A DNA stretch of 46,476 nt from Caldifarciminota bacterium (GCA_020355325.1 CP070664.1:1938358-1984833); one strand, 5' to 3'. Counted from the stretch's first letter, positions 24,926-35,343 are shown. Notes: a model not told the origin generated them from the sequence alone. Made by a program: numbers and translations.

Positions 24926-25699
24926 ATGAAGTCTACACAATATTCTGAAAAAGTCTTAGATCATTTTCGGAATCCAAGAAATGTCGGTACGCTGGAGGGA
25001 GAGAACGTCGCCGTAGGACGCGTCGGAAATCCTGTGTGTGGCGACCTCATGGAGTTCTACATTAAGGTCAAGGATGACACAATAGAAGACATAAAATTCA
25101 AGACATTCGGCTGTGGTTCGGCAATTGCCACGGCGAGCATGATAACAGAGTTGGCCAAAGGGAAAACTATTGAAGAAGCCCTCAAAATCACACGCCAAGA
25201 TGTCGCCGATGAATTGGATGGTCTTCCTCCCATAAAAATGCACTGCTCGAATCTTGCCGCGGATGCACTCAAGGATGCAATTCATAATTACAAGACGAAG
25301 CAAAAGCCAAAGGGAGAAGTGCCCGAAGAAGCAAAAGAGTGTAAAGAAGGTATTGCCGGAGTAGATAAATTTATCGATAGAGGCGTTTACTTTACGGTCG
25401 ACGATCCAACAACACTCAAAGACAAGCGAACCATGGTGCTGGACAGAGGAGAACAATCGATCAATCTCGCCCTCGAATTGACAAAACATACATCGAGGGT
25501 CGTATTCGTTACACCTACGAAAGATATCTCCGCATCACCGGATTTAAAGACGAAATTAAAACAATCGGATATTAAGGTTCTCTACGAATCAAAGATCTTA
25601 GAGATTACAGGCGTGAGCGAAGTAGAAAAGGTTCGTATCCATGATCTCAATGAGGATGAAGAGTACGAACTTTTCATAGACGCGCTTATCATACTATAA
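24926..25699 (+). CDS. IscU scaffold fused to a degenerate thioredoxin-reductase NAD domain
   Basis: 257 residues. Residues 1-125 are a complete IscU: Cys38 and Asp40 in GNPVCGDLM, Cys63 in TFGCGSA, Cys107 in KMHCSNLA. After a charged linker, residues about 145-257 follow the NADPH-binding domain of thioredoxin reductase: RGVYFTVDD sits where the redox CxxC would be and has no Cys, VLDRGEQSINLALELTK replaces the GGGxSAxEEAL Rossmann motif, then RVVFVTPTKD, and the segment ends DALIIL. The nucleotide Gly-rich loop is lost, so it may be a binding or regulatory module. A strong AGGAGG precedes the ATG. Confidence 0.85.
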   Translation: MKSTQYSEKVLDHFRNPRNVGTLEGENVAVGRVGNPVCGDLMEFYIKVKDDTIEDIKFKTFGCGSAIATASMITELAKGKTIEEALKITRQDVADELDGLPPIKMHCSNLAADALKDAIHNYKTKQKPKGEVPEEAKECKEGIAGVDKFIDRGVYFTVDDPTTLKDKRTMVLDRGEQSINLALELTKHTSRVVFVTPTKDISASPDLKTKLKQSDIKVLYESKILEITGVSEVEKVRIHDLNEDEEYELFIDALIIL

Positions 25700-25764
25700 G
25701 TGGTCTTAACATTTATAGGCTCTCACTATGTCGTACTATTAATTAAATAATAAAGGAGGATACT

Positions 25765-26187
25765 ATGACAGTAACGATAGAACAAATTATCACATTACTC
25801 AATAAAGATTTAGAGTTAGAATACTCTGCAGCCATTCAGTACATCAATCATGCTGCCGTCATGACCGGTGCAGAGTTTGGTGATATCATTAAGGAGTTAA
25901 AGATCCACGCGAATGAAGAAATCCAACATGCAGTGATACTGGCAGATCAGATCGACTACTTAGGAGGATCGCCCAGTGTTAATGTCGGCAAGATAATGAC
26001 ATCCAAAGACAATAGAGAAATGTTGCAACAGGATTTAGACGGAGAGGAGGATGCGATTAAGAGATATAAGATGCGAGTAGAACAGGCAGAATCCCTGAAA
26101 GAATACGCCCTGGCACAGCAATTGAGAACAATTCTGGCAACCGAGCAAGAACATGCCATGGATCTGAAACAGGCACTCGGGAAATAG
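25765..26187 (+). CDS. Bacterioferritin-like diiron protein
   Basis: 140 residues, one four-helix bundle with LNKDLELEYSAAIQY, ANEEIQHAV, DGEEDAIKRY and ATEQEHAMD, the E...ExxH...E...ExxH set. It resembles the copy at 19742-20161 more than the rubrerythrin-like copies. AAGGAGG precedes the ATG. It ends in TAG immediately followed by the ATG of the DUF2156 gene in the same frame. Confidence 0.87.
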   Translation: MTVTIEQIITLLNKDLELEYSAAIQYINHAAVMTGAEFGDIIKELKIHANEEIQHAVILADQIDYLGGSPSVNVGKIMTSKDNREMLQQDLDGEEDAIKRYKMRVEQAESLKEYALAQQLRTILATEQEHAMDLKQALGK

Positions 26188-27096
26188 ATGCCACCAGAAT
26201 TTCCCCATTTCAAATCTATTCAACTCGAGGACCGCGAATTCATACGGCCGAGACTCTGGGAGTATCAACCAGAAACATCTGAACTCACTTTTACGAATCT
26301 TTTCATCTGGCGTTCGCACTATGGATGCACGTGGTCTGTCTATAAGCATTGGCTAATCTGTCTGTTCAACAATGGGGACACACCATGTATTCTACAACCA
26401 ATCGGCCCAGCACCGAGACAGGAAATCACCCGCGTGCTCCTCGAGTGGCTTGCCAAAGAAAAGGCGGCTCCACCACGTATTGAACGCGCCGACCGCCGGT
26501 TCGTAGCAGAGGTTCAGCAAATAGACAATGTTCGTATAGAACCGACACGAGAACACTTTGACTATGTCTATAGATCAACTGATCTCAAAACGTTAGCTGG
26601 TGCGAAGTACCATAGGAAGAAAAACCACATCAATACGTTTCATCGCACACACTCGTTTACCTATAGTAAACTCACTGAAAAACATATGAAGGCATGTATG
26701 GAGCTCATCGAAGTGTGGTGTGGAATGCGTCGATGTGAAGAAGATATGAATCTATTGGGCGAATGGGAAGCAATCGGTGAAATCCTGGCGCATTATCAGG
26801 AACTCAATGTGCATGGAGGAGTAATCCTTCTTGATAACAAAGTTGAAGCATTCACAATAGGCGAATTACTTAACAATAAAACTGCAGTCATACATATAGA
26901 AAAAGCGAATCCGGAATTCAATGGTCTCTATGCCGTGATGAATCAACAGTTTGTTGAAAATACGTGGAATAGCGTGCCCTTCATCAACCGAGAGCAGGAT
27001 CTCGGTGTTGAGGGACTGCGCAAGGCAAAGCTTTCATACCACCCCGAACGGCTCGTTGAAAAATTCCGAATTACATTATCGCAGAGTGGCAGATGA
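26188..27096 (+). CDS. DUF2156-domain protein (GNAT-like acyltransferase fold)
   Basis: 302 residues. Signature blocks: [17 protein letters not shown] near the N-terminus, [14 protein letters not shown] in the middle, and [20 protein letters not shown] near the end. DUF2156 is the C-terminal domain of lysyl-phosphatidylglycerol synthases and has a tandem GNAT fold; stand-alone members are mostly uncharacterised, possibly tRNA-dependent aminoacyl transferases. It has no membrane part. Its ATG directly abuts the TAG of the preceding ferritin-like gene and no ribosome site is visible, so translation must restart or couple there. Its stop overlaps the copA start. Confidence 0.85.
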   Translation: MPPEFPHFKSIQLEDREFIRPRLWEYQPETSELTFTNLFIWRSHYGCTWSVYKHWLICLFNNGDTPCILQPIGPAPRQEITRVLLEWLAKEKAAPPRIERADRRFVAEVQQIDNVRIEPTREHFDYVYRSTDLKTLAGAKYHRKKNHINTFHRTHSFTYSKLTEKHMKACMELIEVWCGMRRCEEDMNLLGEWEAIGEILAHYQELNVHGGVILLDNKVEAFTIGELLNNKTAVIHIEKANPEFNGLYAVMNQQFVENTWNSVPFINREQDLGVEGLRKAKLSYHPERLVEKFRITLSQSGR

Positions 27097-29543
27097 TGGA
27101 AAAAAAGAAGAAAAAAAAGACCGAGTTCAAAATTACCGGAATGACATGTGCGACCTGTGTCACGACAATTGAACATTCACTATCTAAACTCAATGGCGTC
27201 AATAACGTGAAAGTAAATCTCGGTAACGAAACCGCTCAGGTTGATTATGACGCTACAAAGTTGAAGCTTACAGACTTAGAGAAAGCAGTAAAAGATGCAG
27301 GATACGATGTCATACATGAAAAGGCAACATTGAAAGTTGGTGGCATGACCTGTGCAACCTGCGTAGCAACCATTGAGAACGCCTTGAAACAGATCGACGG
27401 GACGACCGACGTCAGTGTCAACCTCGGTGCTGAAAAGGCATACGTTACATACAATCCGAAACTCGTAACGATTGCCGATATGAAGAAGGCGATCGAGGAT
27501 GCCGGCTATCAGTATCTTGGTGTCGAAGGAGAAGAGATAGGCGATGAGGAAAGGATTGCACGCGAAAAAGACTTAAAAGAAAAGAAGAAAAGATTCATCA
27601 TCGGCTTTTCCATCGGTATACCATTGATGATCTTGATGTATCTACCGATACACCTCCCCCTCCTTATGCCATACGTCATGTTCGTCATTGCGACACCGGT
27701 TTTCGCTTATATAAGTTTCCCTATATTCAGAGCAGCCTATCGCGCACTCAAAAACAGAACCCTCAACATGGACGTGATGTATTCCCTGGGTATCGGCGTC
27801 GCATTCATCGCGAGTATATTAGGAACATTCGAGATTATACTCTCACGAGAGTTTCTTTTCTATGAAGCCGCAGTCATGCTCGCCTCATTCTTAACCTTTG
27901 GACGATACCTTGAGGCGCGGGCAAAAGGGAGGACATCAGAATCGATAAAAAAACTCATGGGGTTGCAGCCAAAGACTGCTACTGTGTATCGCGAGGAGCA
28001 AGAAATCGAGATACCGATTGAGGACGTTCTTGTTAATGATGTCATCGTCGTAAAACCCGGAGAAAAGATTCCTGTCGATGGAGAGGTTGTGGATGGCTCG
28101 AGCTATGTCGATGAATCGATGATTACGGGCGAACCCATTCCACGATTAAAAAGACGAGGCGACACGGTAGTCGGAGGAACACTCAACAAGAATGGTATCA
28201 TCAAATTTAAGACAACAAAAATCGGAAAGGATACTGTTCTCGCGCAAATAATTCATCTGGTGGAAGAGGCCCAAGGATCAAAGCCACCAGTACAGCGCAT
28301 CGCCGATCGCGTCGTGAGCTATTTCATACCCACTGTCCTATCGATTGCTATTCTTACGTTCATCATCTGGTACGTCGTCCTCGATTATACGCTCCTGTTT
28401 GCCCTGACTCGCTTAATCTCTGTCCTCGTTATTGCCTGCCCCTGCGCCTTGGGTCTGGCAACACCCACTGCAGTCACCGTGGGAATTGGCCGCAGCGCAG
28501 AACTCGGTGTACTCATTAAAAATGGTGAAGCACTCGAGACATCGGAAAAACTGACGACCATTATATTCGATAAGACAGGAACATTGACAAAAGGTATGCC
28601 AGAAGTCACGGATGTAGTAGCAATAGAGATGGATAAGCGCGAACTGCTCAAGCTCGCAGCGAGCGTTGAGCACAATTCTCAACACCCATTAGCCGAAGCT
28701 GTAGTACATAAAGCCCAAGAAGACGGCCTCAAGCTTGAAAAGACGAAAGGATTCGACACCGTTGAAGGAAAGGGAGTCAAGGCACTCGTTGATGGCAAAG
28801 AAGTGCTTATCGGTAATAGAATTTTTCTCGATGAAAAAAATATTATCATTTCAAAAGATATTCAAGAAAAAATTGTTCAGTTTGAGGATCACGGAAAAAC
28901 AGTGGCACTAGTCGCAATCGATAAGCAGATGGGTGGAATTATCGCCATCGCCGATACGTTGAAAGAAACAACGAGTCAGGCGATTAAAGAATTAAAAAAA
29001 TCGAAATTGAACGTGGTCATGATAACCGGCGATAATAAGAGGACAGCGCATGCGGTTGCCAGACAAATCGGTGTTGAAACAGTCTTGGCCGAGGTTCTCC
29101 CCCAGGATAAAGCAGCCGAGGTTAAAAGGCTACAGGAAACAGGAGAGGTCGTAGCATTTGTCGGCGACGGTATTAATGATGCACCGGCGCTCGCCCAAGC
29201 CGATATTGGTATCGCCATCGGCAGTGGAACCGATGTCGCAATCGAGAGTGGTGAGATAGTGCTCATCAAAGACGACCTCATGGACGCGGCCGCGGCTGTC
29301 CAGTTGGGCAGAAAAGTAATGACAAGGATAAAGCAGAACTTGTTCTGGGCATTTGCATATAACACCGCACTCATCCCCGTAGCAGCAGGATTACTCTATC
29401 CTCTTGCGAGAATTACATTCAGACCCGAATTCGCCGGGTTCGCAATGGCCATGAGTTCAGTAACAGTGGTAACGCTTTCTTTAATGTTAAAGGGATACAT
29501 ACCGCCGGCAAAAAGAGAGACAAGGGAAGAGGAGACAGGGTGA
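27093..29543 (+). CDS. copA: Copper-exporting P1B-type ATPase
   Basis: 816 residues. Two N-terminal heavy-metal domains each have GMTCATC (near residues 16-22 and 88-94). Eight membrane helices follow, with the ion-binding CPC in [11 protein letters not shown], the phosphorylation site DKTGTLTKG, the HP motif in SQHPLAEA, and GDGINDAP. The CPC/HP combination indicates Cu+ export. The C-terminal membrane segment has [11 protein letters not shown] and MAMSSVTVV, as in CopA. It overlaps the DUF2156 gene (ATGATGG). Copper export fits defence against metal damage to Fe-S clusters. The 3' end lies in an imperfect repeat. Confidence 0.95.
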   Translation: MMEKKKKKKTEFKITGMTCATCVTTIEHSLSKLNGVNNVKVNLGNETAQVDYDATKLKLTDLEKAVKDAGYDVIHEKATLKVGGMTCATCVATIENALKQIDGTTDVSVNLGAEKAYVTYNPKLVTIADMKKAIEDAGYQYLGVEGEEIGDEERIAREKDLKEKKKRFIIGFSIGIPLMILMYLPIHLPLLMPYVMFVIATPVFAYISFPIFRAAYRALKNRTLNMDVMYSLGIGVAFIASILGTFEIILSREFLFYEAAVMLASFLTFGRYLEARAKGRTSESIKKLMGLQPKTATVYREEQEIEIPIEDVLVNDVIVVKPGEKIPVDGEVVDGSSYVDESMITGEPIPRLKRRGDTVVGGTLNKNGIIKFKTTKIGKDTVLAQIIHLVEEAQGSKPPVQRIADRVVSYFIPTVLSIAILTFIIWYVVLDYTLLFALTRLISVLVIACPCALGLATPTAVTVGIGRSAELGVLIKNGEALETSEKLTTIIFDKTGTLTKGMPEVTDVVAIEMDKRELLKLAASVEHNSQHPLAEAVVHKAQEDGLKLEKTKGFDTVEGKGVKALVDGKEVLIGNRIFLDEKNIIISKDIQEKIVQFEDHGKTVALVAIDKQMGGIIAIADTLKETTSQAIKELKKSKLNVVMITGDNKRTAHAVARQIGVETVLAEVLPQDKAAEVKRLQETGEVVAFVGDGINDAPALAQADIGIAIGSGTDVAIESGEIVLIKDDLMDAAAAVQLGRKVMTRIKQNLFWAFAYNTALIPVAAGLLYPLARITFRPEFAGFAMAMSSVTVVTLSLMLKGYIPPAKRETREEETG

Positions 29544-29751
29544 CACGGTGATAATGGAACAAAGAATAACAATGATGCAATGATGAGAAATTTTTATCGG
29601 CGTAATCTGTTTTTTTAATCGCTGTAATCGATTTTTCTGTACAGCAGAAAAAGAGACAAGGAGATAAGGTGAAACAAAAACCTGCGTCCATCCGCGTATC
29701 AGCCAAAGGCTGATCTTCTGCACGGCAGAAAAAGACGAGGAGACAAAGTGA
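29507..29751 (+). repeat. Three imperfect direct repeats and small hairpins
   Basis: Copies at 29507-29543, 29642-29672 and 29723-29751 share the pattern GGCAGAAAAAGA-CAAGGAGACAAGGTGA; the first forms the end of copA. The second and third are each preceded by TTCTG and can fold TTCTG(C)/GCAGAA hairpins (29636-29650, 29716-29730). A perfect 7-3-7 hairpin, ATCAGCC-AAA-GGCTGAT, is at 29698-29714. No gene is seen between 29544 and 29841. Confidence 0.6.
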
Positions 29752-29780
29752 GAAAAGATTATTGTTCTCAAAATTTTTCA

Positions 29781-29819
29781 ATTCGTGTTTATTCGTGTCC
29801 TATTTGTGTAAATTCGTGT
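29781..29819 (+). repeat. Four 10-11-bp-phased copies of ATTYGTGT
   Basis: ATTCGTGT begins at 29781, 29791 and 29812, and ATTTGTGT at 29802. The period of 10-11 bp keeps the copies on one face of the helix. They lie 20-60 nt upstream of the YHS gene. They may be an operator array, or simply a dispersed intergenic sequence. Confidence 0.5.
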
Positions 29820-29841
29820 AATAAAAAGGGAGGTGATAAAC

Positions 29842-29997
29842 ATGGCAATCGATCCTATTTGCAAGATGGAAGTAAGTGAGGAAACTGCTCAGTACAAGAG
29901 TGAATATAAAGGTAAGACCTATTACTTCTGTGCACCGGGCTGCAAAAAAAAGTTTGACGAAAACCCTGACCAGTATGCCAAAGAATCAGAGGAGTAG
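29842..29997 (+). CDS. YHS-domain protein
   Basis: 51 residues forming a single YHS domain: DPICKMEVSEETAQYKSEYKG and YYFCAPGCKKKFDENP. The Cys residues (CKM and FCAPGC) suit heavy-metal binding, and YHS domains often occur beside or within copper ATPases. AGGGAGGTG precedes the ATG. The next gene after copA, it may be a small copper chaperone or sensor. Confidence 0.88.
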   Translation: MAIDPICKMEVSEETAQYKSEYKGKTYYFCAPGCKKKFDENPDQYAKESEE

Positions 29998-30028
29998 TAA
30001 TACTGCTTTATAATAGCAAGGAGACACA

Positions 30029-30313
30029 ATGGAAATGAAACACATCGAGGGTAAGAATCGGGGAAAAATCTTACTCTACGCATTGAGCACCTGCGTATGG
30101 TGTAAAAAAACCAAGCGATTACTCAATAATTTAGGTGTGGCCTATGATTATGTCGATGTCGACCTCCTTGATACAGAGGAGAAAGACAAAATAAAAAGAG
30201 AGATCGCTCGCTGGAATCCACGGACGTCGTTTCCTACAATTGTCATAGATGATAACAAATGCATCGTTGGCTTTGATGAGAAAAAAATCAAAGAGGAGAT
30301 TGGAAATGAGTAG
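30029..30313 (+). CDS. Glutaredoxin-like thiol-disulfide protein
   Basis: 94 residues with a thioredoxin fold. The redox motif is CVWC in [16 protein letters not shown], the cis-Pro segment TSFPTIVID, and a C-terminal GFDEKKI. It resembles anaerobe NrdH/glutaredoxin-type proteins reduced by ferredoxin-linked reductases. Its stop overlaps the next gene, a ferredoxin:disulfide reductase, which is its likely reductant. AAGGAG lies upstream of the ATG. Confidence 0.88.
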   Translation: MEMKHIEGKNRGKILLYALSTCVWCKKTKRLLNNLGVAYDYVDVDLLDTEEKDKIKREIARWNPRTSFPTIVIDDNKCIVGFDEKKIKEEIGNE

Positions 30314-30818
30314 CGAACAAAATATAGACCAAAAAGAGATACAAAAACTGTATGAAAAACTCAAGAAAGAAGCAGAGGCCGGCGGTTACCACCTCAACCC
30401 TGATGTTGCGTTTGCACAAGAACTCGTCTACGGATTACTGGTTAATGAAAAAAGATATGGCTACTGGTCATGCCCATGCAGGTTAGCATCGGGTACAAAA
30501 GAAGAAGACCTCGATATTATATGCCCCTGCGATTATAGAGATCCGGATTTGAACGAATTTGATACCTGTTATTGCGGGCTCTATGTGTCACGTGCCGTCG
30601 TCGAGGGTAAAAAAGAGATCAGTAAAATTCCTGAACGACGTCCTCCAGAAGCGGAAAGAAAGAAAACAGAACCCAAAGCAGAAGGCACTACCCTTTCGGC
30701 TCTACCCTATCCTGTCTGGCGATGCAAGGTCTGTGGCTACTTATGCGCACGGGATGAGCCACCCGAAGTGTGTCCAATATGCAAAGCGAAAAAAGAAAGA
30801 TTTGAGAGGTTCATGTAA
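30306..30818 (+). CDS. Ferredoxin:disulfide reductase catalytic subunit fused to rubredoxin
   Basis: 170 residues. Residues 1-115 match the catalytic subunit of ferredoxin:thioredoxin reductase: CPC at 56-58, CPC at 73-75 and CYC at 88-90 supply the [4Fe-4S] ligands and the active disulfide. After a charged linker, residues 138-170 form a compact rubredoxin domain (C140, C143, C156, C159). The fusion would take electrons from ferredoxin or rubredoxin and reduce the overlapping glutaredoxin. The ATG at 30306 overlaps the glutaredoxin gene by 8 nt. A similar fused enzyme is known from methanogens. Confidence 0.9.
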   Translation: MSSEQNIDQKEIQKLYEKLKKEAEAGGYHLNPDVAFAQELVYGLLVNEKRYGYWSCPCRLASGTKEEDLDIICPCDYRDPDLNEFDTCYCGLYVSRAVVEGKKEISKIPERRPPEAERKKTEPKAEGTTLSALPYPVWRCKVCGYLCARDEPPEVCPICKAKKERFERFM

Positions 30819-30841
30819 TACACATTGATATAAATAGAAAG

Positions 30842-32962
30842 ATGAATATGAATAACGTAAAACCTAAAGTGACTCGTAATCGCTTAGCGAACGCAAAGAG
30901 TCCCTACCTTCTTCAACACGCACAGAACCCGGTAGACTGGTTTCCATGGGAAGATGAAGCCTTTGAAATAGCGCAGAACGAGAATCGACCTGTCTTTCTC
31001 TCTATCGGGTATTCGACCTGCCACTGGTGTCACGTGATGGCAAGAGAGTCATTCGAAGATCGTGAAGTGGCAAAACTTCTAAACGAATTTTTTGTCTGCA
31101 TTAAGGTTGACCGTGAAGAGAGACCCGACATAGACCACATATATATGACTGTCTGTCAGCTCATGACTGGCAGGGCTGGCTGGCCCTTGACCATTATCAT
31201 GACTCCGGATAAGCAACCGTTCTTTGCTGCGACTTATATTCCAAAGACAGCACGGTTTGGCAGCATCGGTATGATGGAATTAATACCGAAAATCAAATCC
31301 CTATGGATGACTCAGCAAAATCAGATCGTAAACGTTGCTCAGCAGACCATCAATGCATTGAGAAAGACTACTGTCGATCTCCCTGATGACGATTTAGATC
31401 GAGTCGTATTAAAGAACGCATATCGAGCACTCTTAGATAGTTTTGATGAAAAGCATGGTGGCTTTGGCTCCGCTCCAAAATTTCCAACGGCACATAATCT
31501 TCTTTTTCTCCTCCGTTACTGGAAGCGAAACAAGGAAGAAAAAGCCCTGGCTATGGTGGAAAAAACATTACGAGCCATGCGCCAAGGTGGTATTTATGAC
31601 CATGTTGGATTCGGGTTTCACCGCTACTCGACCGATGAGCGATGGCTTCTCCCGCACTTTGAAAAGATGCTCTATGACCAGGCACTGCTCTCGCTTGCCT
31701 ACATAGAGGCTTATCAGGCGACTGGAAACCAGGAATTTGGTGATACGGCAGCAGAAATCTTCACCTATGTACTGAGGGATATGACATCTGCAGAAGCCGG
31801 ATTTTATGCGGCAGAAGACGCGGATAGCGAAGGTGAAGAAGGAAAATTCTACTTTTGGACAGAACAAGAAATCAATGAAATATTGGGTAAAGATGCGTCT
31901 ATATTCATTAAATTGTTTAATATAAATCAAAATGGTAACTTCGTGGACCAAGCAGCAAGCAAAAAGAATAGAAATATTCTCTATCTTGAGAAAACACGCT
32001 CATCCATTGCCCGAGACTTCGATATATCTCCGGATGAAGTAAAGAGTCTCATTGAAAAATTCCGCAGACGTCTGTTTGATGCACGAAAAGCACGTGTTTC
32101 TCCTCATAAAGATGACAAAATACTGACCGACTGGAATGGACTGATGATCGCTGCGCTCGCAAAAGGAAGCCAGGCCCTCCATGAACCTGCCTATGCCGAA
32201 GCTGCACAAAAAGCTACAGATTTTATACTCAAAAGTCTGCGAACACGGGATGGTCACCTCTTTCATCGGTACCGAGACACAGAAGCTGCTATCCCGGCGA
32301 ACCTCGATGACTATACCTTTTTCATCTGGGGATTGATTGAACTCTACGAGGCGACATTCAATATAAACAATCTGGAAACCGCGCTTGAACTGAACAATAC
32401 CATGCTGAAACACTTCTGGGATGAAAACCGAGGCGGGTTCTATTTTACACCGGACACAGGCGAACCATTATTGGTCCGGCCAAAGCAGAGTTTCGACAGT
32501 GCAATGCCATCTGGTAATTCGGTTGCACTGCTCAACCTCCTGCGGCTCGGCCGCATAACAGCCAATCACGATTATGCAGAAAAAGCAGCACAGATGATAC
32601 GTGCATTTGCACGAAGAATAAAACAATCTCCGCTTGCACACACTCAGTTTCTCGCGAGTTTTGATTTTGCACTCGGACCCCACTCTGAGGTGGTGGTCGT
32701 TGGAAATTCACATGCACCAGATACACAGAAGATGCTCGGAATGTTAGGCAGATATTTTGTACCAAATGCGGTCATACTACTTCGGCCTACAGAAGAACAA
32801 TCTCCTCGTATCACACGTCTTGCCCCGTATGTAGAGAAACAGAAGACCATAGATGATATGGCGACTGCGTATGTATGTGTCAATCACACGTGCACCGCTC
32901 CAACCACTGATGTTCATACGATGCTTGGGTTACTTAACAGAAGATTGAGCGAAGAAGAATAA
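30842..32962 (+). CDS. DUF255 thioredoxin-domain protein (YyaL/SSP411 family)
   Basis: 706 residues. The N-terminal thioredoxin-like domain begins [21 protein letters not shown] and carries a CxxC in [10 protein letters not shown]. The C-terminal two thirds form an (alpha/alpha)6-toroid like N-acylglucosamine 2-epimerases: [53 protein letters not shown]. The family is widespread and its reaction is unknown. It is full length. Weak RBS (GAAAG); the ATG at 30842 or 30848 could start it. Position after the disulfide reductase fits redox context. Confidence 0.92.
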   Translation: MNMNNVKPKVTRNRLANAKSPYLLQHAQNPVDWFPWEDEAFEIAQNENRPVFLSIGYSTCHWCHVMARESFEDREVAKLLNEFFVCIKVDREERPDIDHIYMTVCQLMTGRAGWPLTIIMTPDKQPFFAATYIPKTARFGSIGMMELIPKIKSLWMTQQNQIVNVAQQTINALRKTTVDLPDDDLDRVVLKNAYRALLDSFDEKHGGFGSAPKFPTAHNLLFLLRYWKRNKEEKALAMVEKTLRAMRQGGIYDHVGFGFHRYSTDERWLLPHFEKMLYDQALLSLAYIEAYQATGNQEFGDTAAEIFTYVLRDMTSAEAGFYAAEDADSEGEEGKFYFWTEQEINEILGKDASIFIKLFNINQNGNFVDQAASKKNRNILYLEKTRSSIARDFDISPDEVKSLIEKFRRRLFDARKARVSPHKDDKILTDWNGLMIAALAKGSQALHEPAYAEAAQKATDFILKSLRTRDGHLFHRYRDTEAAIPANLDDYTFFIWGLIELYEATFNINNLETALELNNTMLKHFWDENRGGFYFTPDTGEPLLVRPKQSFDSAMPSGNSVALLNLLRLGRITANHDYAEKAAQMIRAFARRIKQSPLAHTQFLASFDFALGPHSEVVVVGNSHAPDTQKMLGMLGRYFVPNAVILLRPTEEQSPRITRLAPYVEKQKTIDDMATAYVCVNHTCTAPTTDVHTMLGLLNRRLSEEE

Positions 32963-32973
32963 GGTAAACATTG

Positions 32974-33102
32974 ATGGCCGTTGAAATGTCAAATGTTGTT
33001 ACCGAAATGAGACAAGACATGACCGACGAGCACAGCAAAGCCGTTTGTCATGCGCCTTTGTTCGATGGTGAGCACAAAAATGAAAAGCGTGATCTATTAT
33101 AA
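32974..33102 (+). other. Possible 42-residue ORF of unknown reality
   Basis: An ATG-initiated frame with acidic/Met-rich sequence (MAVEMSNVVTEMRQDM) fills the gap before the nicotinamidase gene. There is no recognisable motif and only a weak AAGG upstream. It may be chance. Confidence 0.2.
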
Positions 33103-33122
33103 GACAAAAAGGAGGAAAAAAG

Positions 33123-33746
33123 GTGATACACGAGAAAAACGCGCTTCTCATCGCTGATGTCCAGAATGACTTTTGTCCAGGTGGACGTCTTGCGGTGAGG
33201 AATGGGGATAAAGTCATACCTATCATCAACAGCATTGTCAAGAAATTCTATAAAGTAGTAGCAATCCAAGACTGGCATCCACAAGATCATGTCTCGTTTG
33301 CCATGAATCATCCCGGTAAAAAAGCCTACGATGTAGTAGACGTGAATGGCGTCGAGCAAGTCCTTTGGCCGGCCCACTGTGTTGTCGGAACAAAAGGTGC
33401 TGATTTTCATCCTGAACTGAATACAAATAATTTCCATCTCATAGTGAGAAAGGGAACAAATCCAAAAATTGATTCATATTCAGCATTTATGGAAAATGAC
33501 AAAACAACAATAACAGGACTCGAAGGTTACCTTAAGGGATTGGGAATCACGCAGGTCTATGTGTGTGGACTCGCTACAGATTACTGTGTTTTTTACTCTG
33601 CAATGGATGCAGTCAACTTTGGCTTCAATACATACGTCGTCCTCGATGCCTGCAGAGGTATTGATGTTCCTGAGAATAATATACAAAAATCTATCGACAC
33701 CATGAAGGAAAAGGGTATTAAGATAATAGAGTCTTCAGAACTTTAG
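33123..33746 (+). CDS. pncA: Nicotinamidase
   Basis: 207 residues, isochorismatase-like fold. It hydrolyses nicotinamide to nicotinate for NAD salvage. Catalytic Asp is in LLIADVQNDFCPGG, Lys in the LIVRKGTNP segment, and Cys in CGLATDYCVFYSAMDA; metal-binding residues lie in DWHPQDH. The start is GTG at 33123, set by GGAGG 8 nt upstream. The pncB gene follows by 5 nt, so both salvage steps are in one operon. Confidence 0.93.
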   Translation: MIHEKNALLIADVQNDFCPGGRLAVRNGDKVIPIINSIVKKFYKVVAIQDWHPQDHVSFAMNHPGKKAYDVVDVNGVEQVLWPAHCVVGTKGADFHPELNTNNFHLIVRKGTNPKIDSYSAFMENDKTTITGLEGYLKGLGITQVYVCGLATDYCVFYSAMDAVNFGFNTYVVLDACRGIDVPENNIQKSIDTMKEKGIKIIESSEL

Positions 33747-33751
33747 AAAGA

Positions 33752-35212
33752 ATGAGAAATTTTGCACTCCTCACAGACATGTACGAACTGACTATGATAC
33801 AGGGATACTATTTTTCAAACCCTAACCAGGAAGCAGTATTCGACATGTTTTTCAGGCGCCAGCCGTTTGACGGAGGATTTACAATATTTGCTGGCCTCGA
33901 TCCCCTCATCGATGCGATCTCGAGTATACGTTTTACAGATGAGGAGATTGCATATCTCGATTCACTGGGTCTCTTTAAACCCGAATTCCTACATTATCTT
34001 GGAAAATTTAAATTTACCGGAGATATATACTCGGTCAAAGAGGGAACCGTCGTTTTCCCTCACGAACCCCTGCTCCGTGTTCAAGGACCACTCATTGAGG
34101 CACAGTTTCTCGAAAGTGTAATACTGAATTTCATAAATTTTCAATCTCTGATTGCAACAAAAACTGCACGCATTGTCATCGCCTCTGGTAACGGAGCAAT
34201 TATTGAATTCGGTCTGCGCCGTGCACACGGAAGCGATGGTGCAATTTCGGCGGCGCGAGCCGCATTTATTGGTGGCGCTTTTGCAACCTCGAATGTGCAT
34301 GCCGGTAAAATGTTCAATATTCCTGTAAGAGGAACAATGGCACACAGCTGGGTCATGAGTTTCAATACTGAACGAGATGCCTTTGAAAACTATGCAGAAC
34401 TCTATCCTGAACAATGCGTATTGCTCGTCGATACATTCGATACCCTCAAATCAGGTGTGCCCAATGCCATTCACGTCTTTAAAAAATTGAAAAAGAAAGG
34501 AATAAAGGATTTTGGCATACGACTCGACAGTGGCGATCTCGAATACCTGAGTAAAGAAGCACGAAGAATGTTCGATGAGGCAGGACTCCGAGAGGTGAAA
34601 ATTTATGCGTCCAATGAACTCGATGAATGGATCATACATCAGATTATTGAAAATGGAGCTCCCATTGATGCCTGGGGTGTTGGCACAAAACTCGTGACTG
34701 CTGACAAGGATCCTTCACTGACAGGAGTATACAAAATTGTTGCAACAAATGATGGGCGAGGATTCCAGCCACGGCTGAAAATCTCAAACAACCCAGAAAA
34801 AATAACAAATCCTGGGATAAAAAATACGTACCGGTTCTATGATAATGACGACAAGATGATCGCTGATTTAATTTGTCTCGATGAGGAGGATTTGTCAGAA
34901 AAAATCGAAAGAAAGGAGTCTCTCAGATTCAACCATCCGAGTATTAATTATGCTCATTTCATGCTCAGGGATTATGCCCACGCAACGAAATTACTGCATC
35001 CAGTCATACTCAAAGGAAAAAGAGTCGACCGATCACCATCTCTACAGGACATACAAAATTTCACAAAATCCCAGATCAACAGTCTCGATGCAACGTATAA
35101 GAGACTCTTAAATCCTCATATCTATAAGGTGAGTTTGTCTAACGATTTAAAAGAACTTAAACAAAATCTCATTAAGGAGTATTGCGCAATGTTTAACAAT
35201 GAAAGGAGGTGA
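33752..35212 (+). CDS. pncB: Nicotinate phosphoribosyltransferase
   Basis: 486 residues, the size of the PncB/NAPRTase family. It converts nicotinate and PRPP to nicotinate mononucleotide. Visible blocks: [44 protein letters not shown] (active-site His), [16 protein letters not shown], and GVGTKLVT. Its last codons run into AGGAGGTGA, which is also the ribosome site of the desulforedoxin gene, so the two are coupled. Confidence 0.94.
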   Translation: MRNFALLTDMYELTMIQGYYFSNPNQEAVFDMFFRRQPFDGGFTIFAGLDPLIDAISSIRFTDEEIAYLDSLGLFKPEFLHYLGKFKFTGDIYSVKEGTVVFPHEPLLRVQGPLIEAQFLESVILNFINFQSLIATKTARIVIASGNGAIIEFGLRRAHGSDGAISAARAAFIGGAFATSNVHAGKMFNIPVRGTMAHSWVMSFNTERDAFENYAELYPEQCVLLVDTFDTLKSGVPNAIHVFKKLKKKGIKDFGIRLDSGDLEYLSKEARRMFDEAGLREVKIYASNELDEWIIHQIIENGAPIDAWGVGTKLVTADKDPSLTGVYKIVATNDGRGFQPRLKISNNPEKITNPGIKNTYRFYDNDDKMIADLICLDEEDLSEKIERKESLRFNHPSINYAHFMLRDYAHATKLLHPVILKGKRVDRSPSLQDIQNFTKSQINSLDATYKRLLNPHIYKVSLSNDLKELKQNLIKEYCAMFNNERR

Positions 35213-35217
35213 AAGAA

Positions 35218-35343
35218 ATGCCAAAGGTCCAGAAAGTCGGAGAAGTTTTCAAGTGTGAAATTTGCGGTAATGTCGTTGAAGTAAAAGAAGCCGGTGGTGG
35301 TGAGTTAATCTGCTGCGGAGAACCGATGAAGTTAATGAACTAA
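35218..35343 (+). CDS. Desulforedoxin-type small iron protein
   Basis: 41 residues matching desulforedoxin and the N-terminal domain of desulfoferrodoxin: FKCEICG and LICCGEPM supply the Cys4 iron site. It probably shuttles electrons to the superoxide reductase 133 nt downstream. AGGAGG, inside the end of pncB, lies just before the ATG. Confidence 0.93.
   Translation: MPKVQKVGEVFKCEICGNVVEVKEAGGGELICCGEPMKLMN

Noticed and set aside
29781-29819. CRISPR-like array from the ATTCGTGT copies
   Set aside because: Units are 8 nt with 2-3-nt gaps and there are no spacers of CRISPR length or cas genes.
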